A stretch of DNA of 9,133 nt from Dehalococcoidia bacterium UBA2777 (GTDB taxonomy: Bacteria > Chloroflexota > Dehalococcoidia > UBA2247 > UBA2777): the NCBI GenBank assembly GCA_002352365.1, contig DEIJ01000056.1, positions 4,201 through 13,333 on the forward strand, given 5' to 3'. The stretch's first letter is position 1. Every line of letters begins with the position of its first letter. The position numbers and the translations under genes were made by a program. Below the pieces are notes generated by a model. The model made no database searches and was not told the DNA's origin. It saw only the letters and a program-made list of their open reading frames with translations. Positions 1 to 6,270 of the stretch are shown here, piece by piece.

Positions 1-623
1 ACTGCTTCAAGGCAAAGGGGGGAGATCTGATTCTTATTGTTGCCGACTCATCTGAGGTGGTTGATACCGCACTAAGTCAATTGCGTCAGGAAATGGGCCG
101 ACGACTGGGGCTTATTGATCCCAATCTTCTTGCCTTCGCCTTTATTGTTGACTATCCTCTACTAGAATGGAGCGAGAAAGATAAACGCTGGGAGCCGAGG
201 CATCATCCCTTTACTGCACCTCGGGAGGAGGATATTCCCTTACTCGACATAGCTCCGGAGAAGGTATATGCCAGACATTATGACATTGTATGTAATGGCT
301 GTGAGATCGCTAGCGGCAGCATTAGGATTCATACCCGCCAGCTTCAGGAGAAGATATTCCGCCTCCTTGGCTATAGCCAGGAGGAGATAGAGGAGCGTTT
401 TGGGCATTTGCTAGAGGCGTTTGAATATGGTGCCCCTCCCCATGGTGGTATTGCCCCTGGCGTTGATAGACTGGTGATGCTCTTGGCTGGAGAGGAGAGT
501 ATTAGAGAGGTGATCCCCTTCCCCAAGAACCAGAGTGCTTGTGATCTTTTGTTTAATGCCCCTTCAGTAGTATCTGAGGAGCAACTCCAAGAGTTACACC
601 TTGCCTTGCGAGGTGGAAAATGA
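1..623 (+). CDS. aspS: Aspartyl-tRNA synthetase, C-terminal part (5' end outside window)
   Basis: Class II aminoacyl-tRNA synthetase that attaches aspartate to tRNA(Asp) in the cytoplasm. The gene is cut by the left edge: the frame is open from base 3, and the residues before the GTG at 57 (AKGGDLILIVAD) match the usual end of the bacterial GAD insertion domain. That GTG is therefore internal and not the start. About 206 C-terminal residues are present. Visible landmarks are the stretch ending PLLEWSEKDKRW followed by HHPFTAP, and class II motif 3, GGIAPGVDRLVMLL followed by IREVIPFPK, where the Arg is the ATP-binding arginine. The C-terminal tail (QSACDLLFNAPS, then LHLALR) is typical for the family. 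Whether the enzyme discriminates tRNA(Asp) from tRNA(Asn) cannot be judged from this part. The stop overlaps the start of the next gene by 4 bases (ATGA). Confidence 0.96.
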   Translation, partial: CFKAKGGDLILIVADSSEVVDTALSQLRQEMGRRLGLIDPNLLAFAFIVDYPLLEWSEKDKRWEPRHHPFTAPREEDIPLLDIAPEKVYARHYDIVCNGCEIASGSIRIHTRQLQEKIFRLLGYSQEEIEERFGHLLEAFEYGAPPHGGIAPGVDRLVMLLAGEESIREVIPFPKNQSACDLLFNAPSVVSEEQLQELHLALRGGK

Positions 624-1534
624 CCTCGGCATATAAAGTAGCTGAAAATATATATTTGATTGATGCTCAGATGTATTCTATCCCCAACTTCACCTCGGTT
701 TATCTCCTAGCTGAGGAAAAGATGGCACTCATTGAGAGTGGCCCGTTGACCTCGGCGGAGTTTATTCTTGATGGAATTCACCAGCTTGGATTTGATCCCC
801 GAGATATTGCTTATATCATAGTAACTCATATTCACTTGGATCATGCTGGTGGGGCGGGAGCTCTGGTTAAACAGATGCCGCAAGCAAAGGTGCTAGTTCA
901 TGACAGAGGTGCCAGGCATCTGGTAGACCCCTCAAGATTAGTAAAAAGTGTGGAGCAAGCCTGGGGGGAAGAAGAGATGAAGCGGCAGGGAGGGATTTTG
1001 CCCATCGAGCTTGAGCGAGTATGTGTACTAAAAGACGGGGATGTTATTGAGCTCGGTCACGAGGAAAAACTAACTATTATCCATGCCCCAGGGCATGCCA
1101 AGCATGAAATTTGTATCTATGAATCGAGGAATAGAGGACTGTTCACCGGAGATGCGGTAGGCATCTATTTCCCTGAGAAGGAAATCTTGATCCCCACTAC
1201 TCCCCCACCAGATTTTGATCTCAATGTGGCAGTAAGTACTATCAAGCGGCTTATGGAGTTGCCCGTCGAGATGCTGCTATTTTCCCACTTTGGGGTAACT
1301 TCCAAGGTGGAGGAAACCCTTTATCTGGCAATAAGAGAGCTTAAGAGCTGGGGAGAGGTGGTCTGGCAAGCAAGGGAAGATTTCGAGGAGGCGGTTACTA
1401 AATTGAGAGCGCAAGCTTCTTTGGAGTTGGCAGCGGTTGAGGGGAATAAATCCTTGGGTGAATATATAATCAACGATTTCGTACCTCTTTGTGCTGCCGG
1501 ATATATTAATTATTACCAGAAAGGGGGCAAATGA
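620..1534 (+). CDS. Metallo-beta-lactamase-fold hydrolase, substrate unknown
   Basis: A 304-residue cytoplasmic protein with the full metal-site signature of the metallo-beta-lactamase fold: HIHLDH at residues 70-75 (His70, His72, Asp74, His75), His159 in APGH, Asp178 in FTGD and His223 in SHFG. This set normally binds two metal ions and activates water for hydrolysis. There is no signal peptide, so it is not a secreted beta-lactamase. The layout, with an early Ser-Gly-Pro turn (40-42) and a helical C-terminal tail from about 230, recalls the ST1585-like group, but the substrate cannot be read from sequence. Glyoxalase II-like or other thioesterase activity is possible. The ATG is supported by GAGG at 610-613, and the gene is bounded by ATGA overlaps on both sides, implying translational coupling with aspS and tig. 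Confidence 0.88.
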   Translation: MTSAYKVAENIYLIDAQMYSIPNFTSVYLLAEEKMALIESGPLTSAEFILDGIHQLGFDPRDIAYIIVTHIHLDHAGGAGALVKQMPQAKVLVHDRGARHLVDPSRLVKSVEQAWGEEEMKRQGGILPIELERVCVLKDGDVIELGHEEKLTIIHAPGHAKHEICIYESRNRGLFTGDAVGIYFPEKEILIPTTPPPDFDLNVAVSTIKRLMELPVEMLLFSHFGVTSKVEETLYLAIRELKSWGEVVWQAREDFEEAVTKLRAQASLELAAVEGNKSLGEYIINDFVPLCAAGYINYYQKGGK

Positions 1535-2835
1535 AGGTCCGAGCGGAGGGGATAGAGAATCGTCAGGCAGTGCTCAGAATCGAAGTTGAGCCTGAGGACA
1601 TGGAGGAATCGCTGGAAGCAGCTTATCATCGTTTAGTCGATAGGGTGAATGTGCCCGGTTTTCGGCGGGGGAAGGCACCTCGGATTGTATTAGAGCGCTA
1701 TATGGGGAAGGAGGCTCTTCGCGAGGAGGCGATGGGGCAATTAGTACCCCAAGTGTGTGATCAGGCTATTCAGGAGCAAAATATGGAAGCTTTTGCTCCA
1801 CCCCAGGTAGAGATTCTAGAAACTGATCCAGCGGTGCTCAAGGTGATCGTCTCTCTCCCCCCCATCATTGAGCTAGGTGATTACCATAAGATCTGTCTTG
1901 TTCCCCAGCCAGCCGAGATTGGCGAAGACGAGGTCAATGCTGTTATCGATGAGCTTCGCAGTCGGCATGCCTGGTGGGAGCCAGTAGAACGTCCCGCTTC
2001 CCAGGAAGATTTGGTGACCATCGAACTAGAGGAGAGGCAAGAGGGAGGACCCGTTCTAGAGCGTCAGGAGCAACAATACCTGCTAGCTCCAGGATACCCT
2101 TTTCCCCTGCCAGGGTTTGTCGAGCAAGTGATCGGCATGGAAAAAGGCGAAGAGAAGGAATTCACCCTCTCTTATCCTCCAGATTTCAGGGTAGAAGAAC
2201 TGGCCAATAAACAGTGCTATTTTAAGGTCAAGCTTGTCGAGGTCAAAGGGAAACTTCTCCCCGTACCTGGTGATGAATTTGCCAAAAGTATTGGTGAGGA
2301 TCTAGAAACGATGGATGCTCTCCAAGATCGCATTACCACCAATCTAACCGTTCTAGCCCAGAGAAGAGCACAGAGAGATTTTGAGCAAAAGGTAGTGCAG
2401 GCAGTAGCTGACCTGGCTAAGGTAGAATTCCCCCCCGTTCTTATCGAACGTGAGGTTGAGAATTTCCTTGCTGAGCTAGCCAGTGAATACAGCCAAGATG
2501 AACGTGGGGTGGAAAACTACCTTAAGTCCATTGGGAAGACAGAGGCTGATCTCAGAGAGGAAATGCGACCTTCAGCAATAAAGCGCCTCACCCAATCACT
2601 CGTTCTGGGCAAGGTAGCTGAGGAGGAAAAGATTGAGGTGAGCCCGGCTGAGATCGAGACTGGGATTGATGAGGTAGTACAAAATGCTGGCGAAAGGGTG
2701 GAGGAGTGGCGGGGAATATTTAGCTCACCACCGGGACGACGTTGGATAGAGCGAAGGCTACTTATGCGGAAGACGGTGGAGCGAATAGTGGAAATAGCCC
2801 AGAGCAGCACCTCCGAGGAAAATGAGAATTTCTAG
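1531..2835 (+). CDS. tig: Trigger factor (ribosome-associated chaperone and prolyl isomerase)
   Basis: A 434-residue protein that binds at the ribosome exit tunnel and shields nascent chains; the family also has peptidyl-prolyl isomerase activity. Three domains are visible. The N-terminal ribosome-binding domain (about 1-140) carries the signature GFRRGKAP at 43-50. The FKBP-type isomerase domain (about 150-240) includes the LPGFVEQVIGMEKGEEKEF stretch and ends near VKLVEVKGKLLP. The long helical, highly charged C-terminal chaperone domain runs from about 247 (DEFAKSIG) to about 420 and is followed by an acidic tail. The length is normal for the family. The start ATG overlaps the previous stop (ATGA) and has AAAGGGGG just upstream at 1520-1527. 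clpP follows after 12 bases, a common partnership of folding and degradation. Confidence 0.95.
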   Translation: MKVRAEGIENRQAVLRIEVEPEDMEESLEAAYHRLVDRVNVPGFRRGKAPRIVLERYMGKEALREEAMGQLVPQVCDQAIQEQNMEAFAPPQVEILETDPAVLKVIVSLPPIIELGDYHKICLVPQPAEIGEDEVNAVIDELRSRHAWWEPVERPASQEDLVTIELEERQEGGPVLERQEQQYLLAPGYPFPLPGFVEQVIGMEKGEEKEFTLSYPPDFRVEELANKQCYFKVKLVEVKGKLLPVPGDEFAKSIGEDLETMDALQDRITTNLTVLAQRRAQRDFEQKVVQAVADLAKVEFPPVLIEREVENFLAELASEYSQDERGVENYLKSIGKTEADLREEMRPSAIKRLTQSLVLGKVAEEEKIEVSPAEIETGIDEVVQNAGERVEEWRGIFSSPPGRRWIERRLLMRKTVERIVEIAQSSTSEENENF

Positions 2836-2843
2836 AAAGGAGG
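2836..2843 (+). promoter_or_regulatory. Strong ribosome binding site of clpP
   Basis: AAAGGAGG lies directly after the tig stop and 4 bases before ATG 2848. It supports the 203-residue ClpP over a shorter form starting at Met11 (2878). Confidence 0.75.
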
Positions 2844-2847
2844 ATAG

Positions 2848-3459
2848 ATGGAAATCTCGCCTAGAGGGGTAATCCCTATGGTAATTGAAACTGGTGCCCG
2901 GGGTGAGCGTGCCTTTGATATATATTCATTGCTTCTAAAGGAGCGGATCATTTTCCTCAGCTTTCCGATTACTGACCAGGTAGCCAATCTTATCATCGCT
3001 CAGCTTCTCTATCTGGAGAGGGAGGAGCCAGAGAAGGATATAAACCTCTATATTAATTCCCCCGGTGGTATAATCAGCTCCGGCCTGGCTATTTATGATA
3101 CCATTCAGCTTGTCAGGTGTGATGTCTCTACCATCTGCGTTGGCATGACAGCTAGCATGGCTACCCTCCTTCTTGCTGCCGGGACTAAAGGCAAACGCTA
3201 TGCCCTACCGAATGCTACTATCCATATGCATCAGGCGGTAGGCGGTGCCCAAGGGCAAGCAGCAGATGTAGCCATTGCTGCTAAGGAGATCATGCGTCTG
3301 CAAGACGTGATCCGCGCTATTTTGGCTAAGCAAACTGGTCAGCCGATAGAGAAGATTACTCATGATACTGATCGTGACTTTTACCTCAATGCAGAGCAAG
3401 CGAGGGAATATGGAATCATAGATGAGATATTGTATAAGCAGGGAGCTGGAGGAGGCTAA
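2848..3459 (+). CDS. clpP: ATP-dependent Clp protease, proteolytic subunit ClpP
   Basis: Serine protease subunit (203 residues) that forms the barrel-shaped Clp peptidase and degrades proteins delivered by an AAA+ unfoldase. The catalytic triad is complete with canonical spacing: Ser103 in GMTASMA, His128 in HMHQA and Asp177 in DTDRDFY. The gaps of 25 and 49 residues equal those of well-studied ClpP proteins. The Gly-rich strand SPGGIISSG (71-79) is present. N-terminal residues 9-26 (IPMVIE, then RGERAFDIY) match mature ClpP starts, so the first 8-10 residues may be a removed propeptide. Odd points are Thr101 and Ala105 around the nucleophile, where AASMG is usual, Ala130 where HQP is usual, and SFP (38-40) where a glycine normally follows the first strand. 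No clpX or clpA/clpC lies next to it in this window. Confidence 0.95.
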   Translation: MEISPRGVIPMVIETGARGERAFDIYSLLLKERIIFLSFPITDQVANLIIAQLLYLEREEPEKDINLYINSPGGIISSGLAIYDTIQLVRCDVSTICVGMTASMATLLLAAGTKGKRYALPNATIHMHQAVGGAQGQAADVAIAAKEIMRLQDVIRAILAKQTGQPIEKITHDTDRDFYLNAEQAREYGIIDEILYKQGAGGG

Positions 3460-3493
3460 AGGGTGGCGCACCATTCTTTTAAAAATAAAATAA

Positions 3494-3503
3494 AAGGAGG
3501 AGG
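3494..3503 (+). promoter_or_regulatory. Strong ribosome binding site of the crotonase-family gene
   Basis: AAGGAGGAGG, with a spacer of 6 bases before ATG 3510, is the strongest such site in the window. It sits in an A-rich stretch (about 3477-3495), which would keep the site unpaired. It fixes the start of the hydratase gene. Confidence 0.75.
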
Positions 3504-3509
3504 TTTTAA

Positions 3510-4298
3510 ATGTCAGTGGTGATATATGAGAAGAAGGACAAGATTGGCTATATCACCCTAAATCGGCCTGAAGCCATGAATGCCATCAGCTCTGAAGTGT
3601 TGAACGAGTTGACTAAGGCATGGATAGATGTTAGAGATGATCCTGGGATTTGGGTGGCAATCGTAACTGGGGCAGGGGAGAGAGCTTTTTCCGCCGGGGC
3701 AGACTTAAAAGAGATAGCCAAATGGCAACTAGAGGCGGAAAAAGAGGGGCGCCCCATGCGTCCAACCTGGCCGGAGACTATTCCCATGCGTGGTTTGGAA
3801 GTATGGAAGCCATTTATCGCTGCCATTAATGGCATTGCTACTGGTGGCGGTTTAGAACTGGCTATGACTTGTGATCTCAGGATCGCCGCCGATACTGCCC
3901 GCCTAGGCCTGATGGAGGTGAAACAGAGTCTTATACCCGGCTGGGGTGGTACCCAGAGGTTGCCTCGACTTGTGCCTTTCGGCAAAGCATTAGAGATACT
4001 GCTGACTGGTGATTTTATTGATGCTCAAGAGGCCCTACGTATCGGACTAGTTAATAAAGTAGTTCCCCTAGCCGAACTCATGCCTACTGCTACAGATTTA
4101 GCTAACCACCTGTGCGAGAATGGACCTCTGGCAATTAGAGCAGCTAAGGAAGCAGCTTATAGAGGAGTTCGCACCACCCTCGATGAGGGATTAAGGTTGG
4201 AGGGTCTCATTATAGGGAACCTGTTCCAAAGCGAAGATGTTAAGGAAGGCCCCCGTGCCTTTGCTGAGAAGAGAAAGCCAGCCTATAAGGCGAAGTAG
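3510..4298 (+). CDS. Enoyl-CoA hydratase/isomerase (crotonase) family protein
   Basis: A 262-residue crotonase-fold enzyme; members add water to, isomerise or otherwise transform acyl-CoA thioesters through an oxyanion hole. Visible motifs are FSAGADLKEI (60-69, first oxyanion-hole segment), INGIATGGGLELAMTCD (106-122) and the block LMEVKQSLIPGWGGTQRLPR (134 on). Glu116 and Glu136 are 20 residues apart, as are the two catalytic glutamates of rat mitochondrial enoyl-CoA hydratase, so true hydratase chemistry is plausible. A roughly 20-residue charged stretch (72-92) between the first oxyanion segment and the core is longer than in short-form hydratases. Exact substrate is unknown; fatty-acid or branched acyl-CoA oxidation are candidates. 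It follows clpP after 50 bases and shares no obvious pathway with its neighbours. guaA begins 45 bases downstream in the same frame. Confidence 0.9.
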   Translation: MSVVIYEKKDKIGYITLNRPEAMNAISSEVLNELTKAWIDVRDDPGIWVAIVTGAGERAFSAGADLKEIAKWQLEAEKEGRPMRPTWPETIPMRGLEVWKPFIAAINGIATGGGLELAMTCDLRIAADTARLGLMEVKQSLIPGWGGTQRLPRLVPFGKALEILLTGDFIDAQEALRIGLVNKVVPLAELMPTATDLANHLCENGPLAIRAAKEAAYRGVRTTLDEGLRLEGLIIGNLFQSEDVKEGPRAFAEKRKPAYKAK

Positions 4299-4305
4299 GT
4301 TATTC

Positions 4306-4333
4306 GGCTTATAGCTGCCGACTGTCAACTGTG
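4306..4333 (+). repeat. Degenerate 7-base tandem repeat between crotonase gene and guaA
   Basis: The spacer can be read as successive 7-base units, each with CT at positions 3-4: GGCTTAT, AGCTGCC, GACTGTC, AACTGTG. The last three share CTG. Such degenerate heptamers around a CTG core occur in some bacterial intergenic spacers. With only four imperfect copies the call is tentative. Confidence 0.3.
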
Positions 4334-4343
4334 GACAAGCAAA

Positions 4344-5999
4344 GTGGTAGAGGAGCAGCGGATAAGTAGTAGTGGTGATGCAGAGGTAGCGGCTTATTTA
4401 GAGATTGCCGAGGAAAAAAGAGGGAGGCAGCCTAAGTCTTTAGAGGAGCCTGCGCCAGGAGGGGAGCGTGAGGCTGTAGTTGTGCTCAACTTTGGCTCAC
4501 AATATGCTATGCTCATCGCCCGGCGGGTGCGAGGATGTCATGTATATTGTGAACTTATGCCTTATGATAGCCCGTGGGAGAGGATTGCTTCATTATCCCC
4601 TAAAGGATTTATCCTTTCTGGTGGGCCGGCTAGTGTCTACGAGCCAGGGGCGCCTTTAGCCCCAGATTATGTCTATGAGAGTGGGCTGCCTGTCTTGGGC
4701 ATCTGCTATGGAATGCACCTCATTGCCTCCCAGTTGGGAGGTAAGGTGGCTCCGGGGATGAGAAGAGAGTATGGCCAGGCTATGTTACATCAAAGTGCCG
4801 GCTCACCTCTTTTTGCCTGTCTACCTTTCTCCACGCCGGTGTGGATGAGCCATGGCGATCACATTGTTGAGCTGCCGCCAAATTTCGTCCGCCTTGCCTA
4901 TACTGAGAACTGCCCCATTGCGGTTATGAGTGATGGGAAGGGTATCTTTGGGTTGCAGTTTCACCCTGAAGTAGCCCACACCCCTCAAGGAAAGACCATC
5001 GTCCAAAATTTCCTATACAATATCTGCGGCTGTCGGGGCAATTGGACACCAACTAATTTTATCGCTGAGAGTGTGGAAAGGATTAGGCAGCAAGTGGGAG
5101 TGGGAAAGGTCATCTGCGCCCTCTCTGGCGGTGTTGATTCGTCAGTAACTGCTACCCTGATTCATCAAGCTATAGGTGATCAGTTAAGTTGTATTTTTGT
5201 CAACAATGGCCTGCTGCGTCAAGATGAGCCGGAGCGAATCCTTAATACCTTCCGGAAAAATCTCGAGATGAATGTAGTCTGTGTAGATGCCACCGACAGG
5301 TTCCTCAAGCGGCTAGAGGGAGTAGTTGATCCAGAGGTGAAGCGCCACCTGGTAGGTGAGGAGTTCATCCGGGTATTTGAGGAAGAAGCGGTCAAGATGG
5401 GCAAGATAGATTTCCTAGCCCAAGGCACTCTTTACCCTGACGTTATTGAGAGTGCTGTCTCAGAGAGTAGAGTCTCGGCGAAGATAAAAACCCATCATAA
5501 CGTGGGTGGCTTGCCCGCCCACATGAACTTTACTCTGCTTGAGCCGCTACGCTATCTATTTAAGGATGAGGTGCGAGAGGTGGGGCTGGCCTTGGGGTTA
5601 CCTGAGGAGATGGTATGGCGACATCCCTTCCCTGGGCCGGGACTGGCTATTCGCATCATCGGTGAGGTAACCAGGGATAACTTGGAGGTATTAAGGGCTG
5701 CCGACTGGATTGTAATAAATGAGATCAAGAAGGCAAACCTATATCGACAGTTGTGGCAGAGCTTTGCTGTGCTCACCGATATCAAAAGCGTGGGGGTAAT
5801 GGGGGACTACCGAACCTATGGCTACGTGGTAGCACTGCGGGCGGTGACTAGCGAAGACGCAATGACCGCTGACTGGGCCCATCTCCCCTATGACCTCCTA
5901 GCCCGTATCTCCAGCCGGATCGTTAATGAAGTTCCCAAGGTGAATCGGGTAGTTTACGACATCTCCTCCAAGCCACCGGCAACGATTGAGTGGGAGTAG
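4344..5999 (+). CDS. guaA: GMP synthase (glutamine-hydrolysing)
   Basis: Converts XMP to GMP with glutamine and ATP, the last step of de novo GMP synthesis. The class I glutamine amidotransferase domain (about 44-228) has catalytic Cys121 in GICYGMH and His207/Glu209 in QFHPEV. The ATP pyrophosphatase domain (about 233-425) has the loop SGGVDSS at 261-267. The C-terminal dimerisation domain contains HPFPGPGLAIRI and ends with the family-typical KPPATIEWE. At 551 residues it is longer than the usual 510-525 because of an acidic, probably helical N-terminal extension of about 43 residues before VVVLNFGSQY. The start is uncertain: GTG 4344 has only a weak upstream ribosome site, no in-frame ATG lies between the crotonase stop and the conserved core, and an AGGAGGGG near 4458 is too far from GTG 4482. 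His125 replaces the usual Gln of GMQ. Confidence 0.95.
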   Translation: MVEEQRISSSGDAEVAAYLEIAEEKRGRQPKSLEEPAPGGEREAVVVLNFGSQYAMLIARRVRGCHVYCELMPYDSPWERIASLSPKGFILSGGPASVYEPGAPLAPDYVYESGLPVLGICYGMHLIASQLGGKVAPGMRREYGQAMLHQSAGSPLFACLPFSTPVWMSHGDHIVELPPNFVRLAYTENCPIAVMSDGKGIFGLQFHPEVAHTPQGKTIVQNFLYNICGCRGNWTPTNFIAESVERIRQQVGVGKVICALSGGVDSSVTATLIHQAIGDQLSCIFVNNGLLRQDEPERILNTFRKNLEMNVVCVDATDRFLKRLEGVVDPEVKRHLVGEEFIRVFEEEAVKMGKIDFLAQGTLYPDVIESAVSESRVSAKIKTHHNVGGLPAHMNFTLLEPLRYLFKDEVREVGLALGLPEEMVWRHPFPGPGLAIRIIGEVTRDNLEVLRAADWIVINEIKKANLYRQLWQSFAVLTDIKSVGVMGDYRTYGYVVALRAVTSEDAMTADWAHLPYDLLARISSRIVNEVPKVNRVVYDISSKPPATIEWE

Positions 6000-6044
6000 G
6001 TAAACCTCATTCTTCCAATGATTTAGGTTGCCCTCCCCAATCTC

Positions 6045-6060
6045 TAACTAAATATAGTTA
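6045..6060. other. Short AT-rich perfect hairpin downstream of guaA
   Basis: TAACTA and TAGTTA form a perfect 6-base-pair stem around the loop AATA, 45 bases after the guaA stop. The stem is AT-rich and has no following T-run, so it is not a standard intrinsic terminator. It may be a protein-binding palindrome or chance. Confidence 0.3.
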
Positions 6061-6115
6061 ATTGCAGAATTCCTGACAATTCCGCCCCTGGAGGGGGTTC
6101 CTTAACAATGAAATT

Positions 6116-6172
6116 TTGGCAAGTTTTGGCAGAAAGCTTGTAGTTGAAATTGACAGTGATCAACATAATGAG
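6116..6172 (+). pseudogene. Possible relic of a DUF559-type endonuclease-domain gene
   Basis: Translation from 6116 gives GRKLVVEIDSDQHNE, closely resembling the catalytic core of DUF559 (very-short-patch-repair-like endonuclease) proteins, where LVVEIDG.QH is the hallmark. Upstream folding-domain residues are absent. Downstream the frame passes straight into a low-complexity Ser/Pro stretch encoded by a C-rich repeat and then into unrelated sequence before stopping at 6301, inside dnaJ. The start would be a TTG without a convincing ribosome site. I read it as a decayed fragment, not a working gene. The match covers only about a dozen residues, so chance resemblance is possible. Confidence 0.4.
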
Positions 6173-6177
6173 GTTTC

Positions 6178-6225
6178 ACCCTCCCCTAGCCCCTCCCATC
6201 AAGGGAAAGGAATTTGTGTGAGGGT
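6178..6225. repeat. C-rich/G-rich imperfect inverted repeat upstream of dnaJ
   Basis: ACCCTC at 6178-6183 is complementary to GAGGGT at 6220-6225. Inside lies a second imperfect stem, TCCC 6194-6197 with GGGA 6203-6206 around the loop ATCAA. The C-rich left arm (CCCTCCCCTAGCCCCTCCC) followed by a G-rich right arm resembles short dispersed intergenic elements common in bacterial genomes that read as Pro/Ser-rich when translated. It abuts the DUF559-like relic. Copy number elsewhere in the genome cannot be seen from this window. Confidence 0.45.
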
Positions 6226-6270
6226 TTTTGCAGGGTACCATAATTGGGTTGAAAAGCGAGGCTTTAACAC

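Noticed and set aside
57..59. GTG as the start of the first gene
   Set aside because: The upstream in-frame codons encode conserved aspartyl-tRNA synthetase sequence, so the gene begins before the window.
1974..2210. 78-residue reading frame inside tig
   Set aside because: It lies in another frame of a clearly coding gene, is arginine-rich as expected of shadow frames, and has no family features.
3462..3480. Possible terminator after clpP (GGTG, loop GCG, CACC, then ATTCTTTT)
   Set aside because: The stem is only 4 base pairs with a 3-base loop, and the T-run is interrupted; too weak to call.
6085..6096. CCCC-TGGA-GGGG hairpin upstream of the relic
   Set aside because: Only a 4-base-pair stem with mismatched flanks; no support as a terminator or operator by itself.
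6150..6169. Promoter-like TTGACA followed by CATAAT
   Set aside because: The spacing between the two hexamers is 8 bases, far from the required 16-18.
6214..6244. Possible dnaJ promoter TTGTGT / CATAAT
   Set aside because: The -35 matches poorly and the spacer is 19 bases; chance matches of this quality are frequent in AT-rich gaps.
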